From Desulforamulus profundi (lineage in GTDB: Bacteria; Bacillota_B; Desulfotomaculia; Desulfotomaculales; Desulfotomaculaceae), in the NCBI RefSeq assembly GCF_002607855.1, contig NZ_AWQQ01000046.1, positions 19,825 to 83,824 of the forward strand: a stretch of DNA of 64,000 bases, written 5' to 3'. The notes beneath the pieces are model-generated. The model did not search any database. It was not told the DNA's origin and was given only the letters and a program-made list of their open reading frames with translations. This document shows, one piece after another, positions 1 to 10,747 of this stretch. The stretch's first letter is position 1. Each line of letters starts with the position of its first letter. Position numbers and translations under genes: made by a program.

Positions 1-634
1 TATACGCCGTGGACACAGCGGTCAGGATTTTGCCACCCTTTTCCGGTATAGAATTGCTGCGAATGGCTCCCCCTATCACAGGACGCTGGCTGCTTCGGGA
101 CACTGCATAATTCGGGCCATAGGCCACCACCATGGGCTGCGGTTTTCGGATCAGCACTTTACGCAGGGTCTCTCGCTTTACCTCCTTACCATCTTGGTAG
201 GTGACCTGGACATAATTACGACTGAGCCCGTAGCTGCCGTACCGGAGAACCTTTTGTTGACCGGGAGCCAGTTTGCGGTCCGGTTTCTTCTCCACTCCGA
301 ACGGAACAAATTGCTGATCGGTGATTTCCTCCGTTGTCACCCGGGTTACCTGAATCCTTTCAGCGTCTGCCACCCGGGAATACAGGGAAGGCTCCACAAT
401 GTCGGCTTCTCTTAAAGTTACCCGGGCCTTCGCCAGTGCATCCGCTACCGTCCCCCGGAATTGAATGACCGGGATTTCCTGACCGTCCACGGAGACCACC
501 AGGTGCTTGCCCCAAATGAGGCAGCAAAAAAGAAGGGCCGCAAAACTTAAAAATACCCCTAAGAGGAGCCGGCATGCCTTGTCCCGCCACAGTAAGCAAA
601 TCCGTGTATCGATGGTAGTTCCCCCTCCACACAA
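1..634 (-). CDS. YabE-like cell-wall protein (DUF348 + G5), 3' part outside window
   Basis: The reading frame runs off the left edge. It has a short N-terminal membrane anchor (hydrophobic around LLLGVFLSFAALLFCCLIWG), one DUF348 domain starting at HLVVSVDGQEIPV, and a G5 domain (LAPGQQKVLRYGSYG onward). The last residues before the edge (TAVSTAY) look like the start of a 3D (lytic transglycosylase-like) domain. This order matches YabE/Rpf-like cell-wall enzymes, which follow metG and tatD in Firmicutes as here. The start is unclear: TTG at 634 is the conventional choice, but the only strong ribosome binding site (620-628) sits 7 bases before an in-frame ATC at 613. Confidence 0.8.
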   Translation of the reverse strand, partial: MCGGGTTIDTRICLLWRDKACRLLLGVFLSFAALLFCCLIWGKHLVVSVDGQEIPVIQFRGTVADALAKARVTLREADIVEPSLYSRVADAERIQVTRVTTEEITDQQFVPFGVEKKPDRKLAPGQQKVLRYGSYGLSRNYVQVTYQDGKEVKRETLRKVLIRKPQPMVVAYGPNYAVSRSSQRPVIGGAIRSNSIPEKGGKILTAVSTAY

Positions 635-839
635 TTTGGCAATTCCCTACCATCATGTATATTCAGAGTACCGGAAAATCATGCCAACTTTTTCGGGGGA
701 TAAGCCGGAAGGTTATTCCTGTGTTTAATTCATTGGGACACGCCTCATTTTGATAACCTGTGAATATAATGTACCACCCGGTCATGCTTGCCTGTATACC
801 GAGCTTGACCACAAACAAAGGATGAGGAGGTATTGGTTT

Positions 840-1869
840 ATGCCTAACGGCACTGTCTGCCAACTGGTCAAACTGCCGGTGGTAGTGGGCGAAGTGGTTG
901 ATTCCGTTACCGTTGAAAGCGTCACTTGCCCCCCTGAACCTGCAAAAAAGGTAGACCATATCGACGTGGTGGTTCGGGACCTGGAAGCTGACCCGGTATT
1001 TACCGCCCCAACCCGGGAGGGGGTCTGCAACAGTCCCAAAGCCACCGTCCATTTTGGCGACCCCCAGTGTGAAAATCAACCCAGGGAAATTCGTAAAATA
1101 AATGTCCACGGCACCGTTCACAAGCAAATTTTCTATGTGGATAAAGAGGATAATGTCCGACACTTCAGCGAGGACATTAACTTTACCAAAACCGTCACGC
1201 TGTCCCCGCCCCTGATCGTATTGGAACCTCAGAACGTGGAAATTACCTTCCGCAATGTGGATGTGGACGTCAGTTTTGAACTGCCCCGGCCCAACAGAAT
1301 TCAGCAGGTGGTGGGTGTATCCTTCACGCTGAAAATAATTGAGCAGACCCAGCTGTTTGTTTCCATCTTCCCCAAAGGCTGCGAACCCACCGCCACCCTG
1401 GGAATTCAGGATGAAGTCTTTGAAGACTGGATCGGCAACTGCCCGGCCCAGTGGCAGTGCGTAAATGTCTGCCCCAACCCCAACGGCCGGACCGGTCAGG
1501 CGCCCAACTAGGCTGCTGCCCGACCCTGCCCGCCAGCATGTCCCGCAATGTCCCGGATGTGCTGCCCGGCACCGCCTATGAACTGACCTTCTGGGCCCGC
1601 TCCATAGAAGTTCCCAGGGATCCCTGCGACTTTACCCTGGTAGCGCAAATTCTGTACCTGGATGCTGCCGGCAACCCCACGGGAACCGTCCAGCAGACCA
1701 TTACATCCCAGCAGCTCAATGACACCTACCGGCAGTTCCGGGTCAACGGCACCCCTGTTCCCGAAGCACCGTCTCCGCCACCGTCGGCTTTATCTTTACA
1801 CCCCAGCCCTGGAATACCTGCGCTGCATTGATCGATGACGTCACTTTCGGCCAGGTGGGTGTATCGTAA
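840..1869 (+). CDS. SPOCS (DUF3794) domain protein with C-terminal carbohydrate-binding-like domain, two frameshifts
   Basis: ATG at 840 follows AGGAGG with about 10 bases spacing. The first ~210 residues hold a DUF3794/SPOCS domain (VVVGEVVDSVTVESV near the N-terminus; KINVHGTVHKQIFYVDKED in the core), typical of spore-associated proteins such as SipL and coat components. After a Cys-rich linker comes a second domain (PGTAYELTFWARSIEV ... ALIDDVTFGQVGVS) that resembles beta-jelly-roll carbohydrate-binding modules. Two frame changes, near 1508 and 1768, each need one added base to restore one protein. A hairpin terminator follows. The spore-surface role is inferred. Confidence 0.7.
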
Positions 1870-1878
1870 ATATAAGAG

Positions 1879-1912
1879 GAGGAACCAGAACATTACATGG
1901 TTCCTCTTTTTT
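1879..1912 (+). terminator. Rho-independent terminator
   Basis: A perfect 9-bp stem (GAGGAACCA/TGGTTCCTC) with a short loop is followed by T6, directly after the SPOCS gene stop. Confidence 0.85.
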
Positions 1913-1922
1913 ATGCTTGTTT

Positions 1923-2573
1923 TTATGCTTGCACCAAGGCTACCGCTCTGGCCGGGGCGCCATCCGCCCGGCAGGTCTTTAACGGCAGGCAGCAGAGGGT
2001 AAAGTTTTGGCCAGTCAATGGTTGGATGTTACAGAGGTTTTCAATCAGCAGGATATCTTTACCCAGGAAAATTTTATGGATCGTCAGCGGGGATGTCGCT
2101 TCCACTGTGTCAACGGAGATGGCGTCCACCCCGACGGCCTTTAGTTTAAACTGGATTAACCATTGGGCCGCTGCCGGGGATAAAACCGGGAACCCGTGAT
2201 AGTATTCCTTCCGGCCCCACAAATGCTCCCAACCGGTATAAAGGATAAGAAAATTAACTTCCTGCAACGCCTGTTGATATGGGAGCAGGTCTTCAGGTTC
2301 TATAACCCCTTTAACGGCGGATACATCCACTGCCATGGCCGTGCCGTAAAAGGAATTCGGGGAAAACCGGTCCAGGGTCTTTCCTGCGGGAAAAAGGTGG
2401 GCAGGACTATCCATGTGGGTGCCGGTATGGGAATACATTCTTAGTTCGGTTTCCCGGAAGCCTTCTGTTTCCAGCCTGCAGGTCTCAATCATCTGCGGCA
2501 GTTTGGTTCCGGGATAGACCGGCATATCCGGGGTGATGGTGCGGGTAAGGTCAAGTATGTTCAGAGGAATCAC
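1923..2573 (-). CDS. Cyclase family protein (kynurenine formamidase-like metal hydrolase)
   Basis: This is a protein of about 216 residues of the cyclase family (PF04199), metal-dependent amide hydrolases related to KynB. The signature HTGTHMDSPAH is present near residue 50 and supplies the usual His/Asp metal ligands. The C-terminal VGVDAISVDTVEA is also typical of the family. The substrate cannot be read from sequence; no tryptophan-degradation genes are adjacent. Start choice is odd: GTG at 2573 overlaps the AGGAGG site, whereas an in-frame CTG at 2564 has ideal spacing. Confidence 0.85.
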   Translation of the reverse strand: MIPLNILDLTRTITPDMPVYPGTKLPQMIETCRLETEGFRETELRMYSHTGTHMDSPAHLFPAGKTLDRFSPNSFYGTAMAVDVSAVKGVIEPEDLLPYQQALQEVNFLILYTGWEHLWGRKEYYHGFPVLSPAAAQWLIQFKLKAVGVDAISVDTVEATSPLTIHKIFLGKDILLIENLCNIQPLTGQNFTLCCLPLKTCRADGAPARAVALVQA

Positions 2574-2583
2574 CTCCTGGTCT

Positions 2584-2757
2584 TAGGGGTATTGCTTTTA
2601 GTTTGGCTGTTCACTGCTAGCCATTCGCTTTTACCTATGGGGTATTCCTTTTGGGTCTAGTTGCTGGACTTATAAGCATTTCTCCGGAGTCCTGTTTACT
2701 AGACCCGAAAGGAATACCTTCAAGTCCAACAACAGGACCCGAAAGTACGACCCGTAA
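2584..2757. repeat. Intergenic palindromic repeat family, copy 1
   Basis: A long imperfect inverted repeat. For example 2641-2660 (GGTATTCCTTTTGGGTCTAG) pairs with 2699-2718. Its reverse complement matches copy 2 (6719-6903) along nearly the whole length. Confidence 0.8.
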
Positions 2758-2759
2758 TG

Positions 2760-3290
2760 CTAATATTCTATCCCCTTCTGCGCAGGGATTCCCTGTTGGT
2801 AAGGGTGTTTGATTTCCTTCATTTCCGTGACCAGGTGGGCCCGGTCAATGATTTCCGGAGGAGCGTCACGGCCGGTAAGCACCAGGTGCAGGGCATCCGG
2901 CTTCCTGTCAATAAGCGCCAGCACGCCCGGCAGATCAATAAGGCCATACTTTAAGGCGTAGAGAATTTCATCCAGGATCAGCACCTGGTATTGTCCGGAC
3001 AGCATGGCGTCTTCCACTTGCTGCAGCGCTTCCCTGGCGGCCTGCTGCTGCCGGGCCACATCTTCCGCATTGTTGAAGTTAATAAAACCCCGCCCCAGGG
3101 GCCGGATTTCAAATCCCGGCTGCATGCGCTGCGCCGCCAGGTGCTCCCCGCACTGCCGGTTCTTGATGAACTGCAGCATTAAGACGTTCATGTCATGGCC
3201 CCAGGACCTCAGGGCCAGCCCCAGTGCAGCGGTGGTTTTCCCTTTGCCGTTTCCCGTAAAGACCAGGACCAATCCTTTTTCCTTCTCCAA
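2760..3290 (-). CDS. cobO: Cob(I)yrinic acid a,c-diamide adenosyltransferase
   Basis: A 176-residue BtuR/CobO-type corrinoid adenosyltransferase. The P-loop GNGKGKTTA lies near the N-terminus (residues ~14-22), and YQVLILDEILYALKYGLI and VLTGRDAPPEIIDRA follow in the order usual for the family. It transfers the adenosyl group from ATP to cob(I)alamin or cob(I)yrinic acid in the cytoplasm. The length matches the family. The start is TTG at 3290 behind GAGGGAG. No other cobalamin genes are nearby, so a salvage or housekeeping role is inferred. Confidence 0.92.
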   Translation of the reverse strand: MEKEKGLVLVFTGNGKGKTTAALGLALRSWGHDMNVLMLQFIKNRQCGEHLAAQRMQPGFEIRPLGRGFINFNNAEDVARQQQAAREALQQVEDAMLSGQYQVLILDEILYALKYGLIDLPGVLALIDRKPDALHLVLTGRDAPPEIIDRAHLVTEMKEIKHPYQQGIPAQKGIEY

Positions 3291-3315
3291 AAGACTCCCT
3301 CATTTCCACTCAACT

Positions 3316-3384
3316 CAAGTTGGGGACGGTTCTTGACTTGAATTGAAAATTCTGGAATTCAAGTCAAGAACCGTCCCCAACTTG
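3316..3384. repeat. Perfect 29-bp inverted repeat (REP-like hairpin)
   Basis: Arms 3316-3344 and 3356-3384 are exact reverse complements around an 11-base loop. The arm contains GGGGACGGTTCTTGACTT. It lies between tatD and cobO; half-copies of the CAAGTTG/CTTGAC words trail to about 3403. Confidence 0.9.
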
Positions 3385-3420
3385 ACTAACTTGACAACTT
3401 GAATTCACAGCCTCTTACAT

Positions 3421-4192
3421 TCACTTCTCAATGGGTAGGTTGAACAAGTTGATGGTGTTGGCTGCGGTGATCGGTGCCAGTTCTTTGGGACTCATCGCTC
3501 GTAACTGTGCAATATGTTCAACCACATGGCGTACATAGGCCGGTTCGTTGCGCTTGCCCCGGTGCGGTGCCGGGGTTAAATAGGGGCAATCGGTCTCCAC
3601 CAGCAGCCGGTCCAGGGGCATTTTAACGGCAATGTCCTTTAGTTTGCCGGCATTGGCAAAGGTGACCGGACCGGCCAGGGAGATATACAGCCCCAGTTTC
3701 ATGCATTCCCGGGCCACTTCCCAGCTGGCGGAGAAACAGTGCATGACCCTGATGCGGGGTAGGGGCCTCTTCCCGCAGCACCTGCAGGATGTCCCCGTGG
3801 GCGTCCCGGTTGTGGATCACAAAGGGGAGGTTCAGTTCCTTGGCCAGCAGCAGTTGTTCCCGGAAGACCCTTTGTTGAACTTCCCTGGGCGATAGGTCGT
3901 AGTAGTAATCCAGGCCGATTTCGCCGATGGCCACCACCCCGGGGTGGGCAGCCATTTCTTTCAGCTGTTGTAAATAGTCCTCCGGTGCGTCCTTGGCGTC
4001 GTGGGGGTGGACGCCGATGGCTGCATAGATAAAGGGGTATTTTTCTGCCAGTTCGATGGATCTGCGGGAGGATGCCAGGTCGTAACCCACGTTGACCAGG
4101 GCGGTTAATTCCTCTTTACAGCGGGCAATCACTTCGGCGCGGTCTTGGTTGAAACGCTCGTTGTCAAGGTGGGCGTGGGAGTCGATCAGCAT
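3421..4192 (-). CDS. tatD: TatD family metal-dependent DNase, one frameshift
   Basis: A TatD/YabD hydrolase of about 255 residues. The metal site starts with DSHAHLD at residue 4; GEIGLDYYYD and the later VMHCFSAS and LVETDCPYLTPAPHRGKRN motifs supply the remaining ligands. Family members are 3'-5' DNases or metal hydrolases. A frame change near 3755, in the run ACCCCG, splits the gene and is repaired by removing one C. ATG at 4192 has AGGAGG upstream. It sits between metG and the yabE-like gene, as in other Firmicutes. Confidence 0.9.
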
Positions 4193-4283
4193 AGTAAACC
4201 TCCTGTTGGGTCGGTGGTGAACTTTATTTCAAAGGTTTGTTTGTGTTGGGTGCATATATGAAGGGTTGTCGCGACATAGTGTT

Positions 4284-4343
4284 ATCCCCGTTCACTCCGC
4301 TCGTTAAGTACCGTTCCGGTGCGGAGCTGGAGTGAACGGGGAT
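4284..4343. repeat. 15-bp inverted repeat between metG and tatD
   Basis: Arms 4284-4298 (ATCCCCGTTCACTCC) and 4329-4343 are exact reverse complements. The hairpin has no T-run on either side, so it may be a processing stem or a repeat element rather than a terminator. Confidence 0.6.
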
Positions 4344-4379
4344 CATGACGTGTCTCGCTAACCTTTCGGATATGCAACC

Positions 4380-5950
<1,571 letters not shown>

Positions 5951-5975
5951 CTAAATTTTTAAAGGAAAATAAAAT

Positions 5976-6238
5976 AGAAAAACCCCGCCCCATGCAGGGG
6001 CGAGGTATTTACCCGCGGTACCACCCTGATTCACCGTCACCTTGCGGTAACAGCCTCAGTGGCGCAAAAAGCGCCTTGATAAGCAAATAACGGTGCTCCA
6101 CCGACCGGCCCTACTGATACTTTCGAACCGGCAGCTCCGGGGCCATGTTCGACCGGTTTTCCCTGCGGGCTTGCACCATCCCCCGCTCTCTGTAAGGGTC
6201 CTCCGATTTACTCATCCCCATTATCGCCTTTACATCTC
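5976..6238 (-). promoter_or_regulatory. T-box leader of metG (Met specifier)
   Basis: The minus strand carries the T-box core TGGTACCGCGG (around 6012-6023), which pairs with the uncharged tRNA acceptor end. A GC-rich terminator follows (stem CCTCGCCCC/GGGGCGGGG, then T5; 5976-6006). Upstream, GAACATGGCCCCGGAG offers an ATG specifier, consistent with methionine. Low charged tRNA-Met would favour the antiterminator and metG expression. Confidence 0.92.
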
Positions 6239-6239
6239 G

Positions 6240-6268
6240 ATTTTAACCAACAAAAACTGCCATGTCAA
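6240..6268 (-). promoter_or_regulatory. SigA-type promoter of the metG leader
   Basis: TTGACA (6268-6263) and TAAAAT (6245-6240) are separated by exactly 17 bases on the minus strand, just ahead of the T-box leader. Confidence 0.8.
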
Positions 6269-6326
6269 GTTTTCCCTGAACTTGGGGTTTTTATACCATA
6301 TTATTACAAAAAATAAAAGTAAAATA

Positions 6327-6355
6327 TTGACTATAACGGTTAACACTGGTATGAT
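6327..6355 (+). promoter_or_regulatory. SigA-type promoter of abrB
   Basis: TTGACT (6327-6332), a 17-base spacer and TATGAT (6350-6355), about 58 bases before the abrB start. It diverges from the metG promoter. Confidence 0.8.
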
Positions 6356-6412
6356 TAGTTGTAGTAAAATCTGGTATATTGTCGAATGTAAAATTTAGGG
6401 AGGGGAAGCGGA

Positions 6413-6673
6413 TTGAAATCCACAGGTATTGTTCGTAAGGTGGACGAGCTGGGTCGGGTAGTTATCCCTATCGAGTTACGCCGCACACTGGGCATAGACG
6501 AAAAAGACGCCCTGGAAATTTACGTGGACAATGAAAAAATCATTCTGCGTAAATACGAACCGGCTTGTGTTTTCTGTGGCAATGCCTCGGACGTGCAGCA
6601 TTACAAAGGCAAAATGGTTTGTCGCGAGTGCGCCACCGCCATGGGAGAAAGCGTAAAACAGGAAGTTGTATAG
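6413..6673 (+). CDS. abrB: AbrB-family transition-state regulator
   Basis: An 86-residue protein with the SpoVT/AbrB swapped-hairpin DNA-binding domain at the N-terminus (STGIVRKVDELGRVVIPIEL) and a short Cys-containing tail (CVFCGNASDV...CREC). AbrB proteins repress stationary-phase and sporulation genes during growth. The start is TTG at 6413 with GGGAGGGG upstream. It lies divergent from metG and convergent with rsmI, the same neighbourhood as B. subtilis abrB. Confidence 0.92.
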   Translation: MKSTGIVRKVDELGRVVIPIELRRTLGIDEKDALEIYVDNEKIILRKYEPACVFCGNASDVQHYKGKMVCRECATAMGESVKQEVV

Positions 6674-6683
6674 GTACATAAAA

Positions 6684-6711
6684 GTGGGAGACAGAGATGT
6701 CTCCCATTTTT
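6684..6711 (+). terminator. Terminator of abrB
   Basis: Stem GGGAGACA/TGTCTCCC followed by a T-rich run, 11 bases after the abrB stop. Confidence 0.85.
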
Positions 6712-6718
6712 GTTGTGC

Positions 6719-6903
6719 TGGCTGTTCGCTTTTAGCCTTAAGGGTTGTACTCTCGGGTCCTGTTGTTAGACTTTAAGGTATTCCTTGCGGGTCCAGTAAA
6801 CAGGACCCCAGAGGAATGCTTGTAAGTCTAGCAACTAGACCCTAAAGGAATACCCGTTAGGCTAAAAGCCAAAGCGAATAGCCAGACCCCAGAGAAATAC
6901 CCC
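6719..6903. repeat. Intergenic palindromic repeat family, copy 2 (most complete)
   Basis: The outer arms (TGGCTGTTCGCTTTTAGCC near 6719 and the complementary GGCTAAAAGCC...GCGAATAGCCA near 6860-6883) enclose inner arms with GGGTCC, GTTAGAC and GGAATACCC words. It lies between the convergent abrB and rsmI. Confidence 0.85.
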
Positions 6904-6913
6904 ACAAGACTAC

Positions 6914-7771
6914 CTAAGCTTCCCCATGCACCGCCGCATAAACGTCCCGCTTAGGCACTCCCCTGAGCCGGGCCACCTGTTTGATGGCCTCTTTCTTCTC
7001 ATACCCTTGGGCCACCAGTGTTTCCACGTGTTCTGTCAACGAAAGGTCGGCCCATTGGTCCTGCTGCCGGGCTGCGGCTTCTTCCTGGGGCAGTCCCGCC
7101 AGGATCAGGGTGATCTCCCCCCTGGGGTGGTTCTCGCTGTAGTATGCCACCAGTTCCGAGAGGGTGCCCCGTTTAAACTCCTCATGAAGTTTGGTTAATT
7201 CTCTGGCCACCGTGCAGGGCCGGTCCCCAAACTCGGCCAGCATATCCTTCAGGGTGTCCGCCAGCCGGTGGGGGGACTCGTAAAACACCATGGTCCGCTG
7301 TTCCGACTGCAGGGCCTGCAGCTGCTTGCGCCGGGTTTTGCGCTGGTTGGAAAGGAACCCTTCAAAAACAAATTTGTTGGTAGGCAATCCCGAGGCCACC
7401 AGTGCCGCGATGCCGGCGGAAGGGCCGGGGACGGGCACCACTTCAAGGCCGTGCTGCAGCACCTGGCGCACCATGTCTGCCCCGGGGTCCGATATGCCCG
7501 GCATGCCGGCATCGGAAACCAGGGCAATGGTTTCTCCCTGCAGCAAGCGGTGAATCAAGTGTTCTTCTTTACTCTCACCGCTGTGGGCGTGGTAGCTGAC
7601 CAGGGGGGTGTGGATCCCATAGTGGCTTAACAGTTTTCTGGTATGGCGGGTATCCTCCGCCGCGATGCAGTCCGCCTCTTTAAGGATGCGCAACGCCCGC
7701 AGGGTGATATCTTCCAAATTGCCGATGGGGGTGGCGCAGAGATACAGCACGCCCGGGACTTTACGCTCCAT
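6914..7771 (-). CDS. rsmI: 16S rRNA (cytidine1402-2'-O)-methyltransferase
   Basis: A 285-residue SAM-dependent tetrapyrrole-methylase-fold protein. The N-terminal LYLCATPIGNLEDITLRA is the RsmI signature, followed by AEDTRHTRKLLSHYGI and ALVSDAGMPGISDPGADMV. It methylates the 2'-OH of C1402 in the 16S decoding centre. ATG at 7771 overlaps the end of yabA by 11 bases, so the two are co-transcribed and probably translationally coupled. The frame is intact. Confidence 0.95.
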   Translation of the reverse strand: MERKVPGVLYLCATPIGNLEDITLRALRILKEADCIAAEDTRHTRKLLSHYGIHTPLVSYHAHSGESKEEHLIHRLLQGETIALVSDAGMPGISDPGADMVRQVLQHGLEVVPVPGPSAGIAALVASGLPTNKFVFEGFLSNQRKTRRKQLQALQSEQRTMVFYESPHRLADTLKDMLAEFGDRPCTVARELTKLHEEFKRGTLSELVAYYSENHPRGEITLILAGLPQEEAAARQQDQWADLSLTEHVETLVAQGYEKKEAIKQVARLRGVPKRDVYAAVHGEA

Positions 7772-8087
7772 CCCGCTGTTCTCCTCGATTCATCAGGGCG
7801 TAGCAGAAAATGCATTCTCCCTCCCGGCCCTTGCCAAAGTACAAGTTGCAGATGTGAAACCCTTTATCGTATAAATTCCACAAGTTCTTTGCCCCGGGCT
7901 TATTCTGCACGCCGCCTGCCTGGCCGTCTTCCAGGTAAAGGCCCGCCACTTCCTGCCTTAACCGGGCGTTTTCATCTTCCAATTCTTTTACTTCTTGTTT
8001 CAGTCGGTCCACTTCGTCACAGATCTGGCGAAGGGCCTGTTCCAAACGATTAATCCTGCCGGGCAGGGCAGCCACAGTTGCATTCAC
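7761..8087 (-). CDS. yabA: Replication initiation control protein YabA
   Basis: A 108-residue protein with an N-terminal leucine-zipper-like coiled coil (residues ~8-50, INRLEQALRQICDEVDRLKQ) and a C-terminal zinc site: HICN followed by GECIFC. This is the YabA (DUF972) layout, a negative regulator that bridges DnaA and the DnaN clamp. The start is GTG at 8087, inside the 3' end of ricT. The position between ricT and rsmI is the conserved one. Confidence 0.92.
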   Translation of the reverse strand: MNATVAALPGRINRLEQALRQICDEVDRLKQEVKELEDENARLRQEVAGLYLEDGQAGGVQNKPGAKNLWNLYDKGFHICNLYFGKGREGECIFCYALMNRGEQRDGA

Positions 8088-8897
8088 CTCGGCCTTTTTT
8101 AAATTTTAATTCCTGCAAGGGGTATTCCCGGATGGCTTTGCTTTCCTGTAGTTCAACGCTCAGGGTCTTGCGGAAGATATTGATAGCAACAATCTTGCCT
8201 TCTCCTTCCGGGGCCAGCACCGGGGTGCCGATTTCGGGATACCCTGCCTTGGCTTCCTCGTATACGTCGTTCTCGTATTTCAGGCAGCACATCAGCCGGC
8301 CGCAAATGCCGGAAATTTTGGTGGGGTTCAGGGATAAGTTCTGCTCCTTGGCCATGCGGATGGAGACCGGGGCAAAATCCGCCAGCAGGAGGCGCAGCAC
8401 AACTCCCGGCCGCAGCATCCCAAACCGCCCACCATTTTGGCCTCATCCCGGACCCCGATCTGGCGCAGCTCGATGCGGGTGCGGAAGACGGCCGCCAGGT
8501 CCTTCACCAGTTCCCGGAAATCAATCCTACCGTCGGCGGTAAAATAAAAGATAATTTTATTTCCGTCAAAGGTCTGCTCCACACTGATCAGTTTCATGGG
8601 CAGATCGTGGGCGGCAATCTTTTCCAACGCCACCTGAAAGGCTTTCTTTTCCTTCTCCCGGTTGGCTTCCACCTGCTGGTGGTCTTCCGGGGTGGCCTTG
8701 CGCAGCACCTGCTTCAGTGGTGCGACCACCTCTTCGTCCGGAACTTCCCGGGGCGCCACCACCACTTCCCCGTATTCGATTCCCCGGGTGGTTTCCACCA
8801 CCACGTGGTTCCCCTTATCCATGGCGATTTCTCCGGGGTCAAAATAGTATACCTTGCCTGCTTTTTTAAAGCGTATTCCAACCACTTTAACCGGCAT
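8050..8897 (-). CDS. ricT: PSP1 domain protein RicT (YaaT), one frameshift
   Basis: About 282 residues of the PSP1/RicT family, part of the RicAFT complex affecting phosphorelay activity and RNA processing in Bacillus. The N-terminal VVGIRFKKAGKVYYFDPGE and the cysteine motifs GGLGCCGRELCC and GICGRLMCCLKYE, proposed iron-sulfur ligands, are all present once a frame change near 8400 is repaired. The end carries an additional C-x-C-x-C (CNCGC). It lies in the holB-ricT-yabA-rsmI operon. Confidence 0.9.
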
Positions 8898-9894
8898 GAT
8901 CGTTTCCTCCGTAGGAGTATATTTTCAACATGAGAACCTCCAGGGTCATGCGTGTATTGGCATTGGCCAGAATTCTTTCCCTGGCCAGTTTGATCTCTTC
9001 AATTATTGCCGAAAGCACCGGGGCCTCATACCAGGCTGACTGTTCAAGTATGCTGTCTGCCCGGTCCTGGTTGATTAAAATCTCCGGTTTTCCGGTGTAA
9101 TGGAAAACCAGCAGATCACGAAACCACAACAGCAGTATTTCCAGGCATTCCGCTGCTTCATGGCGATCGGCGGCCAGTTCCTCGGCCACTGCCAGAGCCC
9201 GGATTTTATTTATTTCCGGGAACAGCCGGGCCATTTCCAGGGCTTTGGCCCGCAGGGGCCATTGTTCGCTGCCGCTGGCCAGCCGTACCGCCCTGCCCAG
9301 GCTGCCCCCGGCCAGGGGAGCCAGCTTGAGGGCAGCGTCCTGCTCCATGGCACAAATGCTCATCAAACCTGCGGCCACTTCCTGGCTGCTCAAGGGTCGG
9401 AATTGAAACTGCTGGCAGCGGGAGAGAATGGTGGGCAGCAGCGCATAGGGCTGGTCGCTCAGCAGAAGGAATACGGTCTGGCCGGTGGGTTCTTCCAATG
9501 TCTTTAAAAAGCAATTGGCTGCTTCCTGGGTCATGGCTTCCACCTTTTCGATCAAAAAGACCTGACGGCCGGCCTGATAGGGTTTGTACTGCACCTGCCG
9601 CTGCAGCTCCCTGACCTGTTCAATTTTTATTGATGCCCCGGTTGGCTGCAATAGATGCAAATCCGGGTGATTTCCCCCTTCGACCTGGCGGCAGGAGCGG
9701 CAGTGCCCGCACACATTGCCCTCCTCGGGGGCTTCGCACAGCAGCACTCCGGCAAAGGCCCGGGCCAAGGTTTCCTTGCCAACCCCGGGCGGCCCCATGA
9801 ACAGATAGGCATGGGCAACCCGGCCCCTTTGTACGGAATTTTTCAAGGTCTGGCGTATCTGGTGATGCCCGATGATGTTCTTTAGTTTATACAC
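8887..9894 (-). CDS. holB: DNA polymerase III delta' subunit
   Basis: A 335-residue clamp-loader AAA+ subunit. It has the AAA+ P-loop position GPPGVGKET near residue 33, where the usual T/S after GK is E as in many delta' proteins that do not hydrolyse ATP. A Cys cluster (CGHCRSC) forms the zinc module and [12 protein letters not shown] is sensor 1. It works with dnaX to load the sliding clamp. Its start overlaps tmk by 8 bases. Confidence 0.94.
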   Translation of the reverse strand: MYKLKNIIGHHQIRQTLKNSVQRGRVAHAYLFMGPPGVGKETLARAFAGVLLCEAPEEGNVCGHCRSCRQVEGGNHPDLHLLQPTGASIKIEQVRELQRQVQYKPYQAGRQVFLIEKVEAMTQEAANCFLKTLEEPTGQTVFLLLSDQPYALLPTILSRCQQFQFRPLSSQEVAAGLMSICAMEQDAALKLAPLAGGSLGRAVRLASGSEQWPLRAKALEMARLFPEINKIRALAVAEELAADRHEAAECLEILLLWFRDLLVFHYTGKPEILINQDRADSILEQSAWYEAPVLSAIIEEIKLARERILANANTRMTLEVLMLKIYSYGGNDHAG

Positions 9895-10510
9895 CGGCCA
9901 GTTCCCCCACCGCCGAACAAATAAGCTTGTGCAGCTCTTCTACGGGATGCCGTGCATCCAGCACCAGGTAACCCCGGGGATTTTGTTTGGCCAATGCCAG
10001 GTAACCTCTGCGAACCCGCCCGTAAAAGTCCAGAGATTCCTTTTCCAGGCGGTCCGCCGGCCGGTCCTTTCTGGAACGGACCAAGCCCTCCTCCGGAGGG
10101 ATATCCAGTAAAATAGTCAAACGGGGAGACAGACCACCGGTGCCCAGGGCATTGATACTGGCCAGGAATTCAATGTCCATTCCCCTGCCGTAGCCCTGGT
10201 AAGCTAGGGTGGAATCAATGTAGCGGTCGCACAGCACCACCGCTCCCTGTTCCAACTGCGGCCGGATCACCTGGGCCACAAGCTGTGCCCGGGCGGCGGC
10301 ATAAAGCAGCGCCTCGGTGCGCCCCTGGATTTCAGAAAAATTGGGATCCAGTAGCAGTTCCCGTATTTTCTCCCCCACCGGTGTGCCTCCCGGTTCCCGG
10401 GTGGTGCAGGTGGGTATTTGTTTGGCGGTTAAAAATTTATTTAAAAGGTTGAGCTGGGTACTCTTTCCCGACCCATCCACACCTTCAAATACGATAAACA
10501 AGGGCCTCAA
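9887..10510 (-). CDS. tmk: Thymidylate kinase
   Basis: A 207-residue dTMP kinase. P-loop [13 protein letters not shown] at residues ~8-20, the DR(Y) motif [17 protein letters not shown], the [11 protein letters not shown] substrate segment and the LID region [14 protein letters not shown] are all in order. It makes dTDP for DNA synthesis. The start is TTG at 10510. It is first in the tmk-holB-ricT-yabA-rsmI cluster, with a repeat element separating it from the decarboxylase gene upstream. Confidence 0.95.
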   Translation of the reverse strand: MRPLFIVFEGVDGSGKSTQLNLLNKFLTAKQIPTCTTREPGGTPVGEKIRELLLDPNFSEIQGRTEALLYAAARAQLVAQVIRPQLEQGAVVLCDRYIDSTLAYQGYGRGMDIEFLASINALGTGGLSPRLTILLDIPPEEGLVRSRKDRPADRLEKESLDFYGRVRRGYLALAKQNPRGYLVLDARHPVEELHKLICSAVGELAGV

Positions 10511-10544
10511 ACCTCCTTGCAGCTGTGAGGTAATTCTTGGGTTT

Positions 10545-10725
10545 TGGCTGTTCGCTGTTCGCTTTTAGCTTTTCGCCTTACGGGTATTCCTTTAGGGTCT
10601 AGTTGCTTAGACTTACAAGCATTTCTCCTGGGTCCTGTTTACCGGACCCGAAAGGAATGTCCTAAAGTCTAACAACAGGACCCCAGAGTACGACCCTTAA
10701 GGCTAAAGGCCAATGGCTAATGGCC
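10545..10725. repeat. Intergenic palindromic repeat family, copy 3
   Basis: Same orientation as copy 1. It begins at GGCTGTTCGCTGTTCGC and ends at GGCCAATGGCTAATGGCC. The core words GGGTATTCCTTTAGGGTCTAG and CAACAGGACCCCAGAG match copies 1 and 2. Confidence 0.8.
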
Positions 10726-10747
10726 TGTTATTAAAAGGCAGTATCAT

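Noticed and set aside
9773..9800. HolB Walker A with E after GK as a broken gene
   Set aside because: Degenerate P-loops are common in delta' subunits, which need not hydrolyse ATP.
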